Shown piece after piece: positions 1 to 4,682 of a stretch of DNA of 5,756 bases. The notes beneath the pieces were generated by a model, which made no database searches, was not told the origin of the DNA, and saw only the letters and a list, made by a program, of their open reading frames with translations. The translations under genes and the position numbers were made by a program. Source of the DNA: Bordetella parapertussis (lineage in GTDB: Bacteria; Pseudomonadota; Gammaproteobacteria; Burkholderiales; Burkholderiaceae_D); contig CAMBJI010000142.1 of assembly GCA_945867725.1 (NCBI GenBank), forward strand, positions 1 through 5,756. Direction: 5' to 3'. Within the stretch, counting starts at the first letter, position 1; each line of letters opens with the position of its first letter.

Positions 1-1347
1 GCCCTTGCGTTTGCCGCCCTGATTGACCGCAACAGCGGTGTCATTCACCACTTTCAGGAAAGGTACAACACCCTGCGATTTGCCATTGGTGCCTTTGATA
101 TGCGCACCCAACGCGCGCACCGGAGTCCAGTCATTACCCAGACCACCCGCATACTTGGCCAGCAATGCATTTTCTTTGATGGCTTCGTAAATGCCGTCCA
201 AATCATCCGACACCGTGGTCAGGTAGCAGGAGGAGAGCTGCGAGCGCAAGGTGCCGGAATTAAACAACGTTGGTGTCGAGCTCATGAAATCGAAGGACGA
301 CAACAAATGGTAGAACTCGATTGCGCGCGCCTCGCGATTGATTTCGTTGAGCGCCAGACCCATGGCAACGCGCATGTAGAACGCCTGCGGCATTTCGATG
401 CGAGTGCCCTGAATGTGCAGGAAGTAGCGATCATACAAAGTCTGCAAACCCAAGTAACCGAATTGCAGATCACGATCGGCAACCAGCGCCTCAGAAAGCA
501 TTTTCAGATCGAATTGCGCGAGCTTGGCATCGAGCAAATCAGCATCAATGCCTTTCTTGATGAATTTCGGGAAATAGTCGAGGTAAGCTGCGGCCGCGTC
601 GCCCTGGGCTACTTCCTGACCGAACACTTCTTTGCGAATCGTGTGCATCAACAGACGCGCCGTGACCTGGCTATAGGCCGGGTCTTTTTCCATCAGCACG
701 CGCGCTGCCAAAATGGCCGATTTGTAGAGCTCTTCAACAGGCACGCCGTCATAAAGATTGCGTACTGTCTCATGCAGGATCGCATCAGCATCCGCAAATT
801 GTTCCAGTCCTATGCAGGCCGCGGTGATCATGGCCTTGAGCTTGTTCATATCGAGCGGTACGCGCTGTCCGTCGACCACGATCAACAATGTTGACTCGCG
901 CGCTGGCGAGGGCTTGCTCGCCTGTTGCTGTGCACGCTCTTCCATGCGCTTGGCGCGATAAAGCACGTAGGCGCGCGCAACATCATGCTCACCCGAGCGC
1001 ATGAGTGCGAGCTCGACCTGATCCTGCACATCCTCGATATGGAAAGTGCCGCCCGCTGGCTGACGACGCATCAGGGTCGACACGACCCCAATCGTCGACT
1101 GCTCGACCAACTCACGCACTCGCGCAGACGCTGCACCCTGACCGCCATTCACGGCCAAAAATGCCTTGGTCATGGCGATGGAAATCTTGGATGGCTCAAA
1201 ACCCACCACCGCGCCATTACGGCGGATGACCTTGTAATCGTGCAACGGCGCTGTCGCACCAGGAGACGAAGGTGCGAGCGCCGAGACGGCGGGTGCGCCA
1301 CTGATGTTGCCTGTGGACTTAGATGAGATTTCCTGACTGGTCTGCAC
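1..1347 (-). CDS. nrdA: Ribonucleoside-diphosphate reductase subunit alpha, class I (N-terminal 449 codons, partial)
   Basis: Large subunit of aerobic ribonucleotide reductase, which reduces ribonucleoside diphosphates to deoxyribonucleotides together with the radical-bearing NrdB subunit in the cytoplasm. The frame is open from 1347 to the window edge; the C-terminal half, including the rest of the active site, lies outside. Residues 1-35 are a Ser/Ala/Pro-rich tail. An ATP-cone allosteric domain follows at about 36-136 (HDYKVIRRNGAVVGFEPSKI, later GTFHIEDVQDQVE and ARAYVLYRAKR). The R1 N-terminal domain is at about 190-265, and the barrel domain begins near 345 with STPTLFNSGT. Cys373 in LSSCYL matches the redox-active Cys225 of E. 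coli NrdA. GGLGNDWTPVRALG and QGVVPFLKVVND follow. The start is GTG at 1347: a GGGGAGG Shine-Dalgarno sits 4 nt upstream and the first in-frame ATG is about 60 codons later. The family identity is certain; class Ia is inferred from the ATP cone and sequence style. Confidence 0.96.
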   Translation of the reverse strand, partial: MQTSQEISSKSTGNISGAPAVSALAPSSPGATAPLHDYKVIRRNGAVVGFEPSKISIAMTKAFLAVNGGQGAASARVRELVEQSTIGVVSTLMRRQPAGGTFHIEDVQDQVELALMRSGEHDVARAYVLYRAKRMEERAQQQASKPSPARESTLLIVVDGQRVPLDMNKLKAMITAACIGLEQFADADAILHETVRNLYDGVPVEELYKSAILAARVLMEKDPAYSQVTARLLMHTIRKEVFGQEVAQGDAAAAYLDYFPKFIKKGIDADLLDAKLAQFDLKMLSEALVADRDLQFGYLGLQTLYDRYFLHIQGTRIEMPQAFYMRVAMGLALNEINREARAIEFYHLLSSFDFMSSTPTLFNSGTLRSQLSSCYLTTVSDDLDGIYEAIKENALLAKYAGGLGNDWTPVRALGAHIKGTNGKSQGVVPFLKVVNDTAVAVNQGGKRKG

Positions 1348-1351
1348 TACG

Positions 1352-1358
1352 CCTCCCC
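1352..1358 (-). promoter_or_regulatory. nrdA ribosome binding site
   Basis: On the minus strand GGGGAGG is followed by CGTA and then GTG. This is a near-perfect Shine-Dalgarno core, with slightly short spacing (4 nt). It decides the nrdA start in favour of the GTG at 1347, since no other start codon in frame has a comparable site. Confidence 0.75.
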
Positions 1359-1373
1359 AAAAGGTGATGCCGC

Positions 1374-1387
1374 GGGCATTGCTGCCC
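1374..1387 (-). other. Hairpin with GNRA-type loop in nrdA leader
   Basis: On the minus strand GGGCA-GCAA-TGCCC gives a 5-bp stem closed by a GCAA tetraloop, a GNRA loop type that stabilises RNA stems. It lies 15 nt upstream of the nrdA Shine-Dalgarno. An alternative 5-bp stem, ATGCC-CGC-GGCAT at 1367-1379, uses the same bases and cannot form at the same time. A second perfect hairpin (GCCGG, 7-nt loop, CCGGC) sits just upstream at 1403-1419. The pairing is seen directly in the sequence; that any of it regulates nrdA is inference. Confidence 0.4.
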
Positions 1388-1402
1388 TGTTGTCTCTGCT
1401 TT

Positions 1403-1419
1403 GCCGGACAGATGCCGGC
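1403..1419 (-). other. Inverted repeat (5-bp stem, 7-nt loop) in nrdA leader
   Basis: The stem is GCCGG/CCGGC with loop CATCTGT on the minus strand. It is GC-only, so stable if transcribed. No T-tract follows it in the nrdA direction, so it is not an intrinsic terminator. It lies about 45 nt upstream of the nrdA Shine-Dalgarno, inside the predicted 5' leader. Confidence 0.35.
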
Positions 1420-1522
1420 GCCATGATTTCTACTTACCGGCTAACGCGCCGTACGCTGCATTGCGCAGACACACCGAAAAGATTTGCTGCTGATGGGCCC
1501 TGGCCAAGCCCCACATTCATCC

Positions 1523-1551
1523 GGGCGAAAACCCTTTAAAACGCTTCGCCC
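1523..1551. repeat. 7-bp inverted repeat in the nrdA upstream region
   Basis: GGGCGAA at 1523-1529 is mirrored by TTCGCCC at 1545-1551, with 15 nt between. It could form a stem-loop in the nrdA leader RNA or be a protein-binding dyad. It is not followed by a T-run on either strand, which argues against an intrinsic terminator for ampD or any other gene. Confidence 0.35.
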
Positions 1552-1598
1552 ATTGTGTGGGCTGGTCTAACCTGGTCAGTTCAGTTGAAATAGTGAAA

Positions 1599-1614
1599 AC
1601 ACTAGATCTAGTGG
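1599..1614. promoter_or_regulatory. NrdR box (nrdA-proximal)
   Basis: ACACTAGATCTAGTGG contains the perfect 14-bp palindrome CACTAGATCTAGTG (1600-1613) and fits the known NrdR consensus acaCwAtATaTwGtgt. NrdR is the ATP/dATP-sensing zinc-finger/ATP-cone repressor of ribonucleotide reductase genes and normally binds paired boxes. Relative to the predicted nrdA start of transcription this box lies at about +15 to +30, where binding would block initiation or clearance. Confidence 0.85.
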
Positions 1615-1629
1615 ATTTAACGATCACTG

Positions 1630-1645
1630 GCACTAATTCTAGTGC
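1630..1645. promoter_or_regulatory. NrdR box (promoter-overlapping)
   Basis: GCACTAATTCTAGTGC is a near-perfect palindrome, extended by one more G/C pair on each side in the genomic context (GGCACTA...TAGTGCC). It is separated from the other box by exactly 15 bp, so the centres are 31 bp apart, about three helical turns. This is the spacing known for functional NrdR box pairs. The predicted nrdA -10 element TAGAAT lies within it, so repressor and sigma70 polymerase would compete for the same bases. Confidence 0.85.
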
Positions 1646-1664
1646 CCGCCTGATTAACTTGCAA
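1636..1664 (-). promoter_or_regulatory. Predicted sigma70 promoter of nrdA
   Basis: On the minus strand TTGCAA (1664-1659, 4 of 6 matches to the -35 consensus) is followed after 17 nt by TAGAAT (1641-1636, 5 of 6 matches to the -10 consensus). The -35 element begins 8 nt after the ampD stop codon. The overlap of the -10 with an NrdR box and the direction towards nrdA support a real promoter; the transcription start itself is inferred. Confidence 0.65.
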
Positions 1665-1671
1665 CCGATTT

Positions 1672-2289
1672 TTACGCTTGGAAACTCAGAGCAAATGCAT
1701 TTTTCGTGTCAGAAAACTTGCGCGCAAGCAGAGTTGTCATTTCGGATTGGTAGCGGACCCAGTCAAAATGCGGCCCCGGGTCAGTTTTGCGGCCAGCAGC
1801 AATATATTCATGCCCCGTCACATGGGCCAGTGGATGCGCGATCGCGAGCGCTTTTGTGAGCGCAACCAACGTTCCATATTGCACATCGCAAAATGGTGTG
1901 TGGTCATCGCCCTCCAACTCAATACCGATTGAGAAATCGTTACATCGCTCCCGGTCACCAAAAGTTGACACTCCGGCGTGCCAGGCACGATCGTGTGTGC
2001 TCACGAATTGCGTCGCGCTGCCATCGCGCCGGATCAAAAAATGGGCCGACACGCGCAACCCCTCGAGCTGAGCGAAATACGGATGCACCCGGCAGTCAAG
2101 CTGATTGGTGAACCGCGCCTCGATGTAATCGCCACTAAATTCACCCGGCGGCAAGCTGATGTTGTGAATCACGAGTAGGTCAATGGCAACTTGCGGCGGA
2201 CGGGCGTCGCAATTCGGGCTACGCACCTGGCGAATTTCCCGGCACCAGCCGGTGTCGTCCATCGAAAAACAGAGATCAGTCGGCATCAT
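1672..2289 (-). CDS. ampD: 1,6-anhydro-N-acetylmuramyl-L-alanine amidase AmpD
   Basis: Cytoplasmic zinc amidase of the amidase_2 (PGRP-like) family. It cuts the peptide from 1,6-anhydro-MurNAc during peptidoglycan recycling; in organisms with ampC/ampR its loss induces beta-lactamase. The product is 205 aa, close to the usual 180-200. Zinc ligands are visible as His42 (LLVIHNISLPPGEF), His160 (HVTGHEYIAAGRKTDPGPHFDW) and Asp170. The catalytic residues are Glu124 (SIGIELEG) and Lys168. Other family signatures are SPNCDARP, FTNQLDCRVHPYF and LRVSAHFLIRRDG. It starts with ATG at 2289, overlapping the end of the upstream sigma54 regulator by 14 nt. No clear Shine-Dalgarno is visible, so translational coupling is likely. 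Starts at 2286 (second Met) or 2262 (Met10) are possible. The stop is only 8 nt from the nrdA promoter, with no obvious terminator between. Confidence 0.95.
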   Translation of the reverse strand: MMPTDLCFSMDDTGWCREIRQVRSPNCDARPPQVAIDLLVIHNISLPPGEFSGDYIEARFTNQLDCRVHPYFAQLEGLRVSAHFLIRRDGSATQFVSTHDRAWHAGVSTFGDRERCNDFSIGIELEGDDHTPFCDVQYGTLVALTKALAIAHPLAHVTGHEYIAAGRKTDPGPHFDWVRYQSEMTTLLARKFSDTKNAFALSFQA

Positions 2290-3313
2290 GAATCGTCAAT
2301 CGCTGCATGCGGTAACGTAGTTGCCGCAAGCTTATCCCAAGAAGCGATGCCGCGCGGGTTCGATTGAAACGTGACTGCCCCAGCGCACGCTGAATCAGCT
2401 CCCGCTCAATACCCGCCAGATGTACGGGTAGAGAAACCGGCAGTGATGTCCGCAGTGAATCCATGCTTGCAGGCCGCGCCTCAGTGGAAATCATCGTTTC
2501 GCCGCGCGACGCATCGTCGACCACGCCGTGCCGGATGAGACTTTCAAAATACAAATCATCCGGCTCGATAACAGTGCCAACAGAGAAAGCCAGCGCCCGT
2601 TCCAACACATTCTCGAGCTCACGCACGTTCCCGGGGAAGTCATACGCAACAAGTCTATCCATTGCAGCGGCACTAATCACCGGCTTCCTGATTAGCGGCA
2701 AATGTCGCCTGAGAATCGCATCACATAACAAAGGAATATCTTCTCTTCGGGCGCGCAGCGGCGGCAAAGAGAGCGCAATGACTTGGAGACGAAAGTACAA
2801 ATCTTGACGAAAACTGCCTCGCTCCACCAGCGATGCGAGGTTCTGATGCGTGGCGGACAAAATCCGCACATCAATGACATCCTCGCGCTGCGCACCCAGC
2901 TTGCGTACACGCCGCTCCTGAATTGCACGCAAAAGTTTGACTTGCATGGCCAGCGGCAGATCCGCGACCTCATCGAGAAATAGCGTGCCACGATGCGCAG
3001 CATGGAAAAACCCCTGTCGCTCCTCATTGGCACCAGTGAAGGCACCTCGGCGGTAGCCGAAAAATTCGGCCTCCATCAGATTTTCAGGAATTGCGCCGCA
3101 ATTGACGGCAATGAAAGGCTGACCGGCTCGCGGGCTGTGTGCATGAATGTCACGCGCTGCGAGCTCCTTGCCGCTGCCTGACTCACCATAGATTGCCACG
3201 GGCGCTGCGCTACTGGCGAGCTTGCATATGCGCTCCCGCACCACCTGTATGGCCTGCGACTCACCCAAAAGACGAAATGCGACAGAGGAAATAGCGTCAG
3301 GAGCAGAAATCAT
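2276..3313 (-). CDS. PilR-like sigma54-dependent activator lacking a receiver domain
   Basis: Bacterial enhancer-binding protein that would use ATP hydrolysis to open sigma54 promoters. Numbering from ATG 3313 (345 aa): Walker A GESGSGKE at 43-50, sigma54-contact loop GAFTGA at 90-95, Walker B GTLFLDEVADL at 109-119, arginine-finger region FRQDLYFRL at 168-176, sensor II FPGNVRELEN at 226-235, and a Fis-type helix-turn-helix at about 303-338 (RFNRTRAASLLGISLRQLRYR). The core and C-terminus closely resemble PilR, the response regulator of type IV pilin genes. PilR proteins are about 450 aa, with an N-terminal receiver of about 120 residues. Here the ATPase core begins almost at once, and an in-frame TAG at 3422-3424 closes the frame upstream. 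No pilS lies next to it. A GTG at 3397 would add 28 Cys-rich residues unlike the family. I prefer ATG 3313, whose ATGA overlaps a small upstream ORF. Neither start has a good Shine-Dalgarno. Confidence 0.9.
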   Translation of the reverse strand: MISAPDAISSVAFRLLGESQAIQVVRERICKLASSAAPVAIYGESGSGKELAARDIHAHSPRAGQPFIAVNCGAIPENLMEAEFFGYRRGAFTGANEERQGFFHAAHRGTLFLDEVADLPLAMQVKLLRAIQERRVRKLGAQREDVIDVRILSATHQNLASLVERGSFRQDLYFRLQVIALSLPPLRARREDIPLLCDAILRRHLPLIRKPVISAAAMDRLVAYDFPGNVRELENVLERALAFSVGTVIEPDDLYFESLIRHGVVDDASRGETMISTEARPASMDSLRTSLPVSLPVHLAGIERELIQRALGQSRFNRTRAASLLGISLRQLRYRMQRLTIHDAD

Positions 3314-3405
3314 GGCCAATGCCAGAAACGAGACGCGGTAGGGTAGGACATCTCGACAAGTGCGACTGCAAAATAGGCGAAAAACACAACATCCCACGCG
3401 AGCAT
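3310..3405 (-). CDS. Possible 31-aa hydrophobic small protein coupled to the sigma54 regulator
   Basis: An ATG at 3405 opens a 31-codon frame. Its TGA (3312-3310) overlaps the ATG of the sigma54 regulator as ATGA, the classic arrangement for translational coupling. The N-terminal part is hydrophobic (MLAWDVVFFAYFAVALV), long enough for one membrane segment, followed by a short aromatic-rich tail (FWHWP). It occupies the place where pilS and the PilR receiver would be expected. I see no strong Shine-Dalgarno (only GAAG about 9 nt upstream), and the frame is short enough to arise by chance. It resembles no family I know, and does not look like a recognisable remnant of PilS or a receiver domain. 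Confidence 0.3.
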   Translation of the reverse strand: MLAWDVVFFAYFAVALVEMSYPTASRFWHWP

Positions 3406-3462
3406 TTAGCGAGACTTCAAACTATCAGGAGAAAAATGAAACCGCGGGGCTAAAGGACTTGG
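3406..3462 (-). other. Short spacer between the PP0621-family gene and the small ORF / pilR-like gene
   Basis: This 57-bp spacer contains no hairpin followed by a T-run and no convincing -35/-10 pair for the minus strand; only an isolated GATAGT hexamer is near the right place. It is therefore unclear whether the regulator is read through from the upstream genes or has its own promoter. It is where a pilS gene would be expected, and none is present. Confidence 0.4.
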
Positions 3463-3720
3463 CTATGCGTCGCCGTGCAAGCGTCGGTGCTCTGCACTGC
3501 AGAAAGTGATGGCGCCACTACCGTGGACCGCTTCGGAGTAGGGAAGATGAATGCCGCATTGCGCGCATTTGACCATGGCTTCAGCCACGTCGTCCGGACC
3601 CGAATCCGCGGCCGACCGGGATGATTCTTTCGATGAAGCTGATTGAGAAGAGGATTGCTTGGAAGCGGCATACCACCGCCAAGCCAAATAAATAATGCCA
3701 GCCCAGAGTAGATACTTCAC
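3463..3720 (-). CDS. PP0621-family membrane-anchored zinc-ribbon-like protein
   Basis: Small uncharacterised protein of 85 aa. Residues 1-18 (MKYLLWAGIIYLAWRWYA) form an N-terminal membrane anchor. Residues 19-45 are a Ser-rich linker. Residues 50-80 hold a probable metal-binding module with Cys52-x2-Cys55, His58, Cys74 and His78 (VKCAQCGIHLPYSEA ... FCSAEHRR). This layout matches what I recall of the PP0621 family of beta- and gammaproteobacteria, often found beside ccsA-like and pilS/pilR genes; the function is unknown. The start is GTG at 3720, overlapping the preceding membrane-protein stop as GTGA. It is preceded by AGGGGG (3731-3726) at 5-nt spacing, so the start is well supported. Zinc binding is inferred from the residue pattern only. 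Confidence 0.85.
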   Translation of the reverse strand: MKYLLWAGIIYLAWRWYAASKQSSSQSASSKESSRSAADSGPDDVAEAMVKCAQCGIHLPYSEAVHGSGAITFCSAEHRRLHGDA

Positions 3721-4547
3721 GCCAGCCCCCTGTGCAATACCACCTCCATGACGAAGCGGCTACCGACATAGGCAAGCAAGAGTGTTGCGAAACCTGTAAG
3801 CGTAAAAGACAGTGCTGTCTTGCCGCGCCACCCACGCCATTGGCGCCCCGCCAGCAGCGCGCCAAACAGCAACCACGACAGCATGGTGAACAATGTCTTG
3901 TGTTCGAGTCGGAAAGGCTTTCCAAACACCGCCTCGGAAAAGAACACACCGGACACCACGGTCAGCGTCAGCAGCAGAAAACCGAAACTAATTAATCTGA
4001 ACAGTACGCGCTCCATGGTCAGCAGCGCCGGCAGACGATCGATGGCCAACGCAAACCAACCGAGCTGAGACGCCGGCGTAGGAAGCGCACGCAAACGCGA
4101 CTCCTGCATCACCATTAACACCGCATGGAAGGCCGCAATGGTCAGCGACCCATACGCCAATGTGGACAAAGCTACGTGCCATGAAAACCAAGGCGACTTA
4201 CCAGCCAGAGGAATTTCCGATCCCGGGAAAAATGCCGGCAACACAATCACAATCGCCGCGATCGGCAGCACCAGACGGCGCAACCCATCGCCCGACGAAT
4301 TTCGGTTTTCTATCCAGTAAGCCGCCACCGTCATCCACAGCGCAGCCGAGAGCATCATGGCAAAGCCCAGTCGAAGATAGTCAGGCGTAATGACAATGCT
4401 CGCCAGCGCTACGCCATGCAATAGCCAGGCCACTCCCGTGCCCAGCGTAATGAAGCGGCGCTGCTGCTCGGGCAATAGCGAGCAAACGATGTAGAGCAAT
4501 CCGGCTGCGTGAATGAATAGAAGTTGCATAAGTAAAGTGTACACCAT
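3717..4547 (-). CDS. CcsA/YpjD-family integral membrane protein (cytochrome c assembly-like)
   Basis: 276-aa polytopic inner-membrane protein with about eight hydrophobic segments, near residues 4-24, 33-53, 61-79, 92-109, 122-147, 181-204, 217-235 and 245-264. It shows the CcsA-domain pattern: His44 in WLLHGVAL, His124 in WFSWHVALSTLAYG, and His216 in RLEHKTLFTMLSWLLFGALL. In true CcsA/CcmC proteins such histidines coordinate heme. This short form next to ffh is usually annotated as cytochrome c assembly protein or YpjD, whose role is not settled; a heme function here is by analogy only. The ATG at 4547 has no clear Shine-Dalgarno, and Met7 (4529) is an alternative. It is divergent from ffh and overlaps the PP0621-family gene by 4 nt, suggesting co-expression. 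Confidence 0.88.
   Translation of the reverse strand: MVYTLLMQLLFIHAAGLLYIVCSLLPEQQRRFITLGTGVAWLLHGVALASIVITPDYLRLGFAMMLSAALWMTVAAYWIENRNSSGDGLRRLVLPIAAIVIVLPAFFPGSEIPLAGKSPWFSWHVALSTLAYGSLTIAAFHAVLMVMQESRLRALPTPASQLGWFALAIDRLPALLTMERVLFRLISFGFLLLTLTVVSGVFFSEAVFGKPFRLEHKTLFTMLSWLLFGALLAGRQWRGWRGKTALSFTLTGFATLLLAYVGSRFVMEVVLHRGLA
3726..3731 (-). promoter_or_regulatory. Ribosome binding site of the PP0621-family gene
   Basis: AGGGGG on the minus strand lies 5 nt before the GTG at 3720, inside the 3' end of the upstream ccsA-like gene. It fixes the GTG start and shows that the small gene can be translated by re-initiation after the ccsA-like stop. Confidence 0.55.
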
Positions 4548-4682
4548 GGCTATGCCGCAAAAGTCAGCGATCTTATTGGATCAGCGCTGCCGTGGCGCAG
4601 GCTTCGGGTAGAATCGGCGGGTAATTTTTCTCTGCGCCTGTGCGCTTCTGCCCCTCTTTCCTGATCCCCCTCAAGACACCTC
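4548..4682. promoter_or_regulatory. Divergent spacer between ccsA-like gene and ffh
   Basis: This 135-bp gap must carry promoters in both directions. For ffh, TAGAAT at 4609-4614 is a good -10 (5 of 6); the best -35 is a weak CTGCCG at 4587-4592 with 16-nt spacing. The resulting leader of about 60 nt is pyrimidine-rich and contains a small GCGC-CTGT-GCGC hairpin (4634-4645). For the minus-strand gene only a weak TAAGAT (4575-4570) without a -35 was found. Confidence 0.45.

Larger units (their letters stand above)
1348..1629 (-). promoter_or_regulatory. Predicted long 5' leader of nrdA
   Basis: If transcription starts about 7 nt past the -10 element, near 1629, the nrdA mRNA carries a leader of roughly 280 nt before the GTG. 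The stretch contains no convincing gene on either strand. It contains the inverted repeats at 1374-1387, 1403-1419 and 1523-1551, a smaller CTGC/GCAG repeat at 1456-1468, and two overlapping short reading frames of 28 codons starting at 1520 and 1516 without a good ribosome site. I do not recognise a named riboswitch class in it. Confidence 0.4.

Noticed and set aside
100..894. 264-codon open frame on the plus strand, fully inside nrdA
   Set aside because: It is antisense to a convincingly conserved NrdA sequence, has no ribosome site or recognisable domain, and is explained by codon bias on the opposite strand.
1430..1520. Two overlapping 28-codon frames in the nrdA leader (starts 1520 and 1516) as possible leader peptides
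   Set aside because: Neither has a proper ribosome site, neither shows a run of regulatory codons, and frames of this length are expected by chance.
1523..1551. Inverted repeat considered as an intrinsic terminator for ampD
   Set aside because: No T-run follows on either strand, and it lies downstream of the predicted nrdA start of transcription, where a strong terminator would block nrdA.
1557..1859. 100-codon plus-strand frame over the nrdA control region and the end of ampD
   Set aside because: It runs through both NrdR boxes and antisense to the AmpD C-terminus, with GTG as start, no Shine-Dalgarno and no recognisable sequence.
3314..3397. N-terminal extension of the sigma54 regulator from GTG 3397
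   Set aside because: It adds 28 residues rich in Cys and Arg with no family resemblance and no Shine-Dalgarno. ATG 3313 gives a family-like N-terminus and an ATGA overlap, although the longer start cannot be fully excluded.
3427..3453. Plus-strand AGGAGA followed by ATG at 3436, a strong-looking translation start
   Set aside because: The frame ends after five codons (MKPRG) and lies antisense to the minus-strand gene cluster; most likely chance.
4570..4598. Possible minus-strand promoter for the ccsA-like gene (TAAGAT with a -35 at 4593-4598)
   Set aside because: The -35 position reads GCGCCA, essentially no match, and the -10 matches only 4 of 6 bases; not listed as a promoter by itself.
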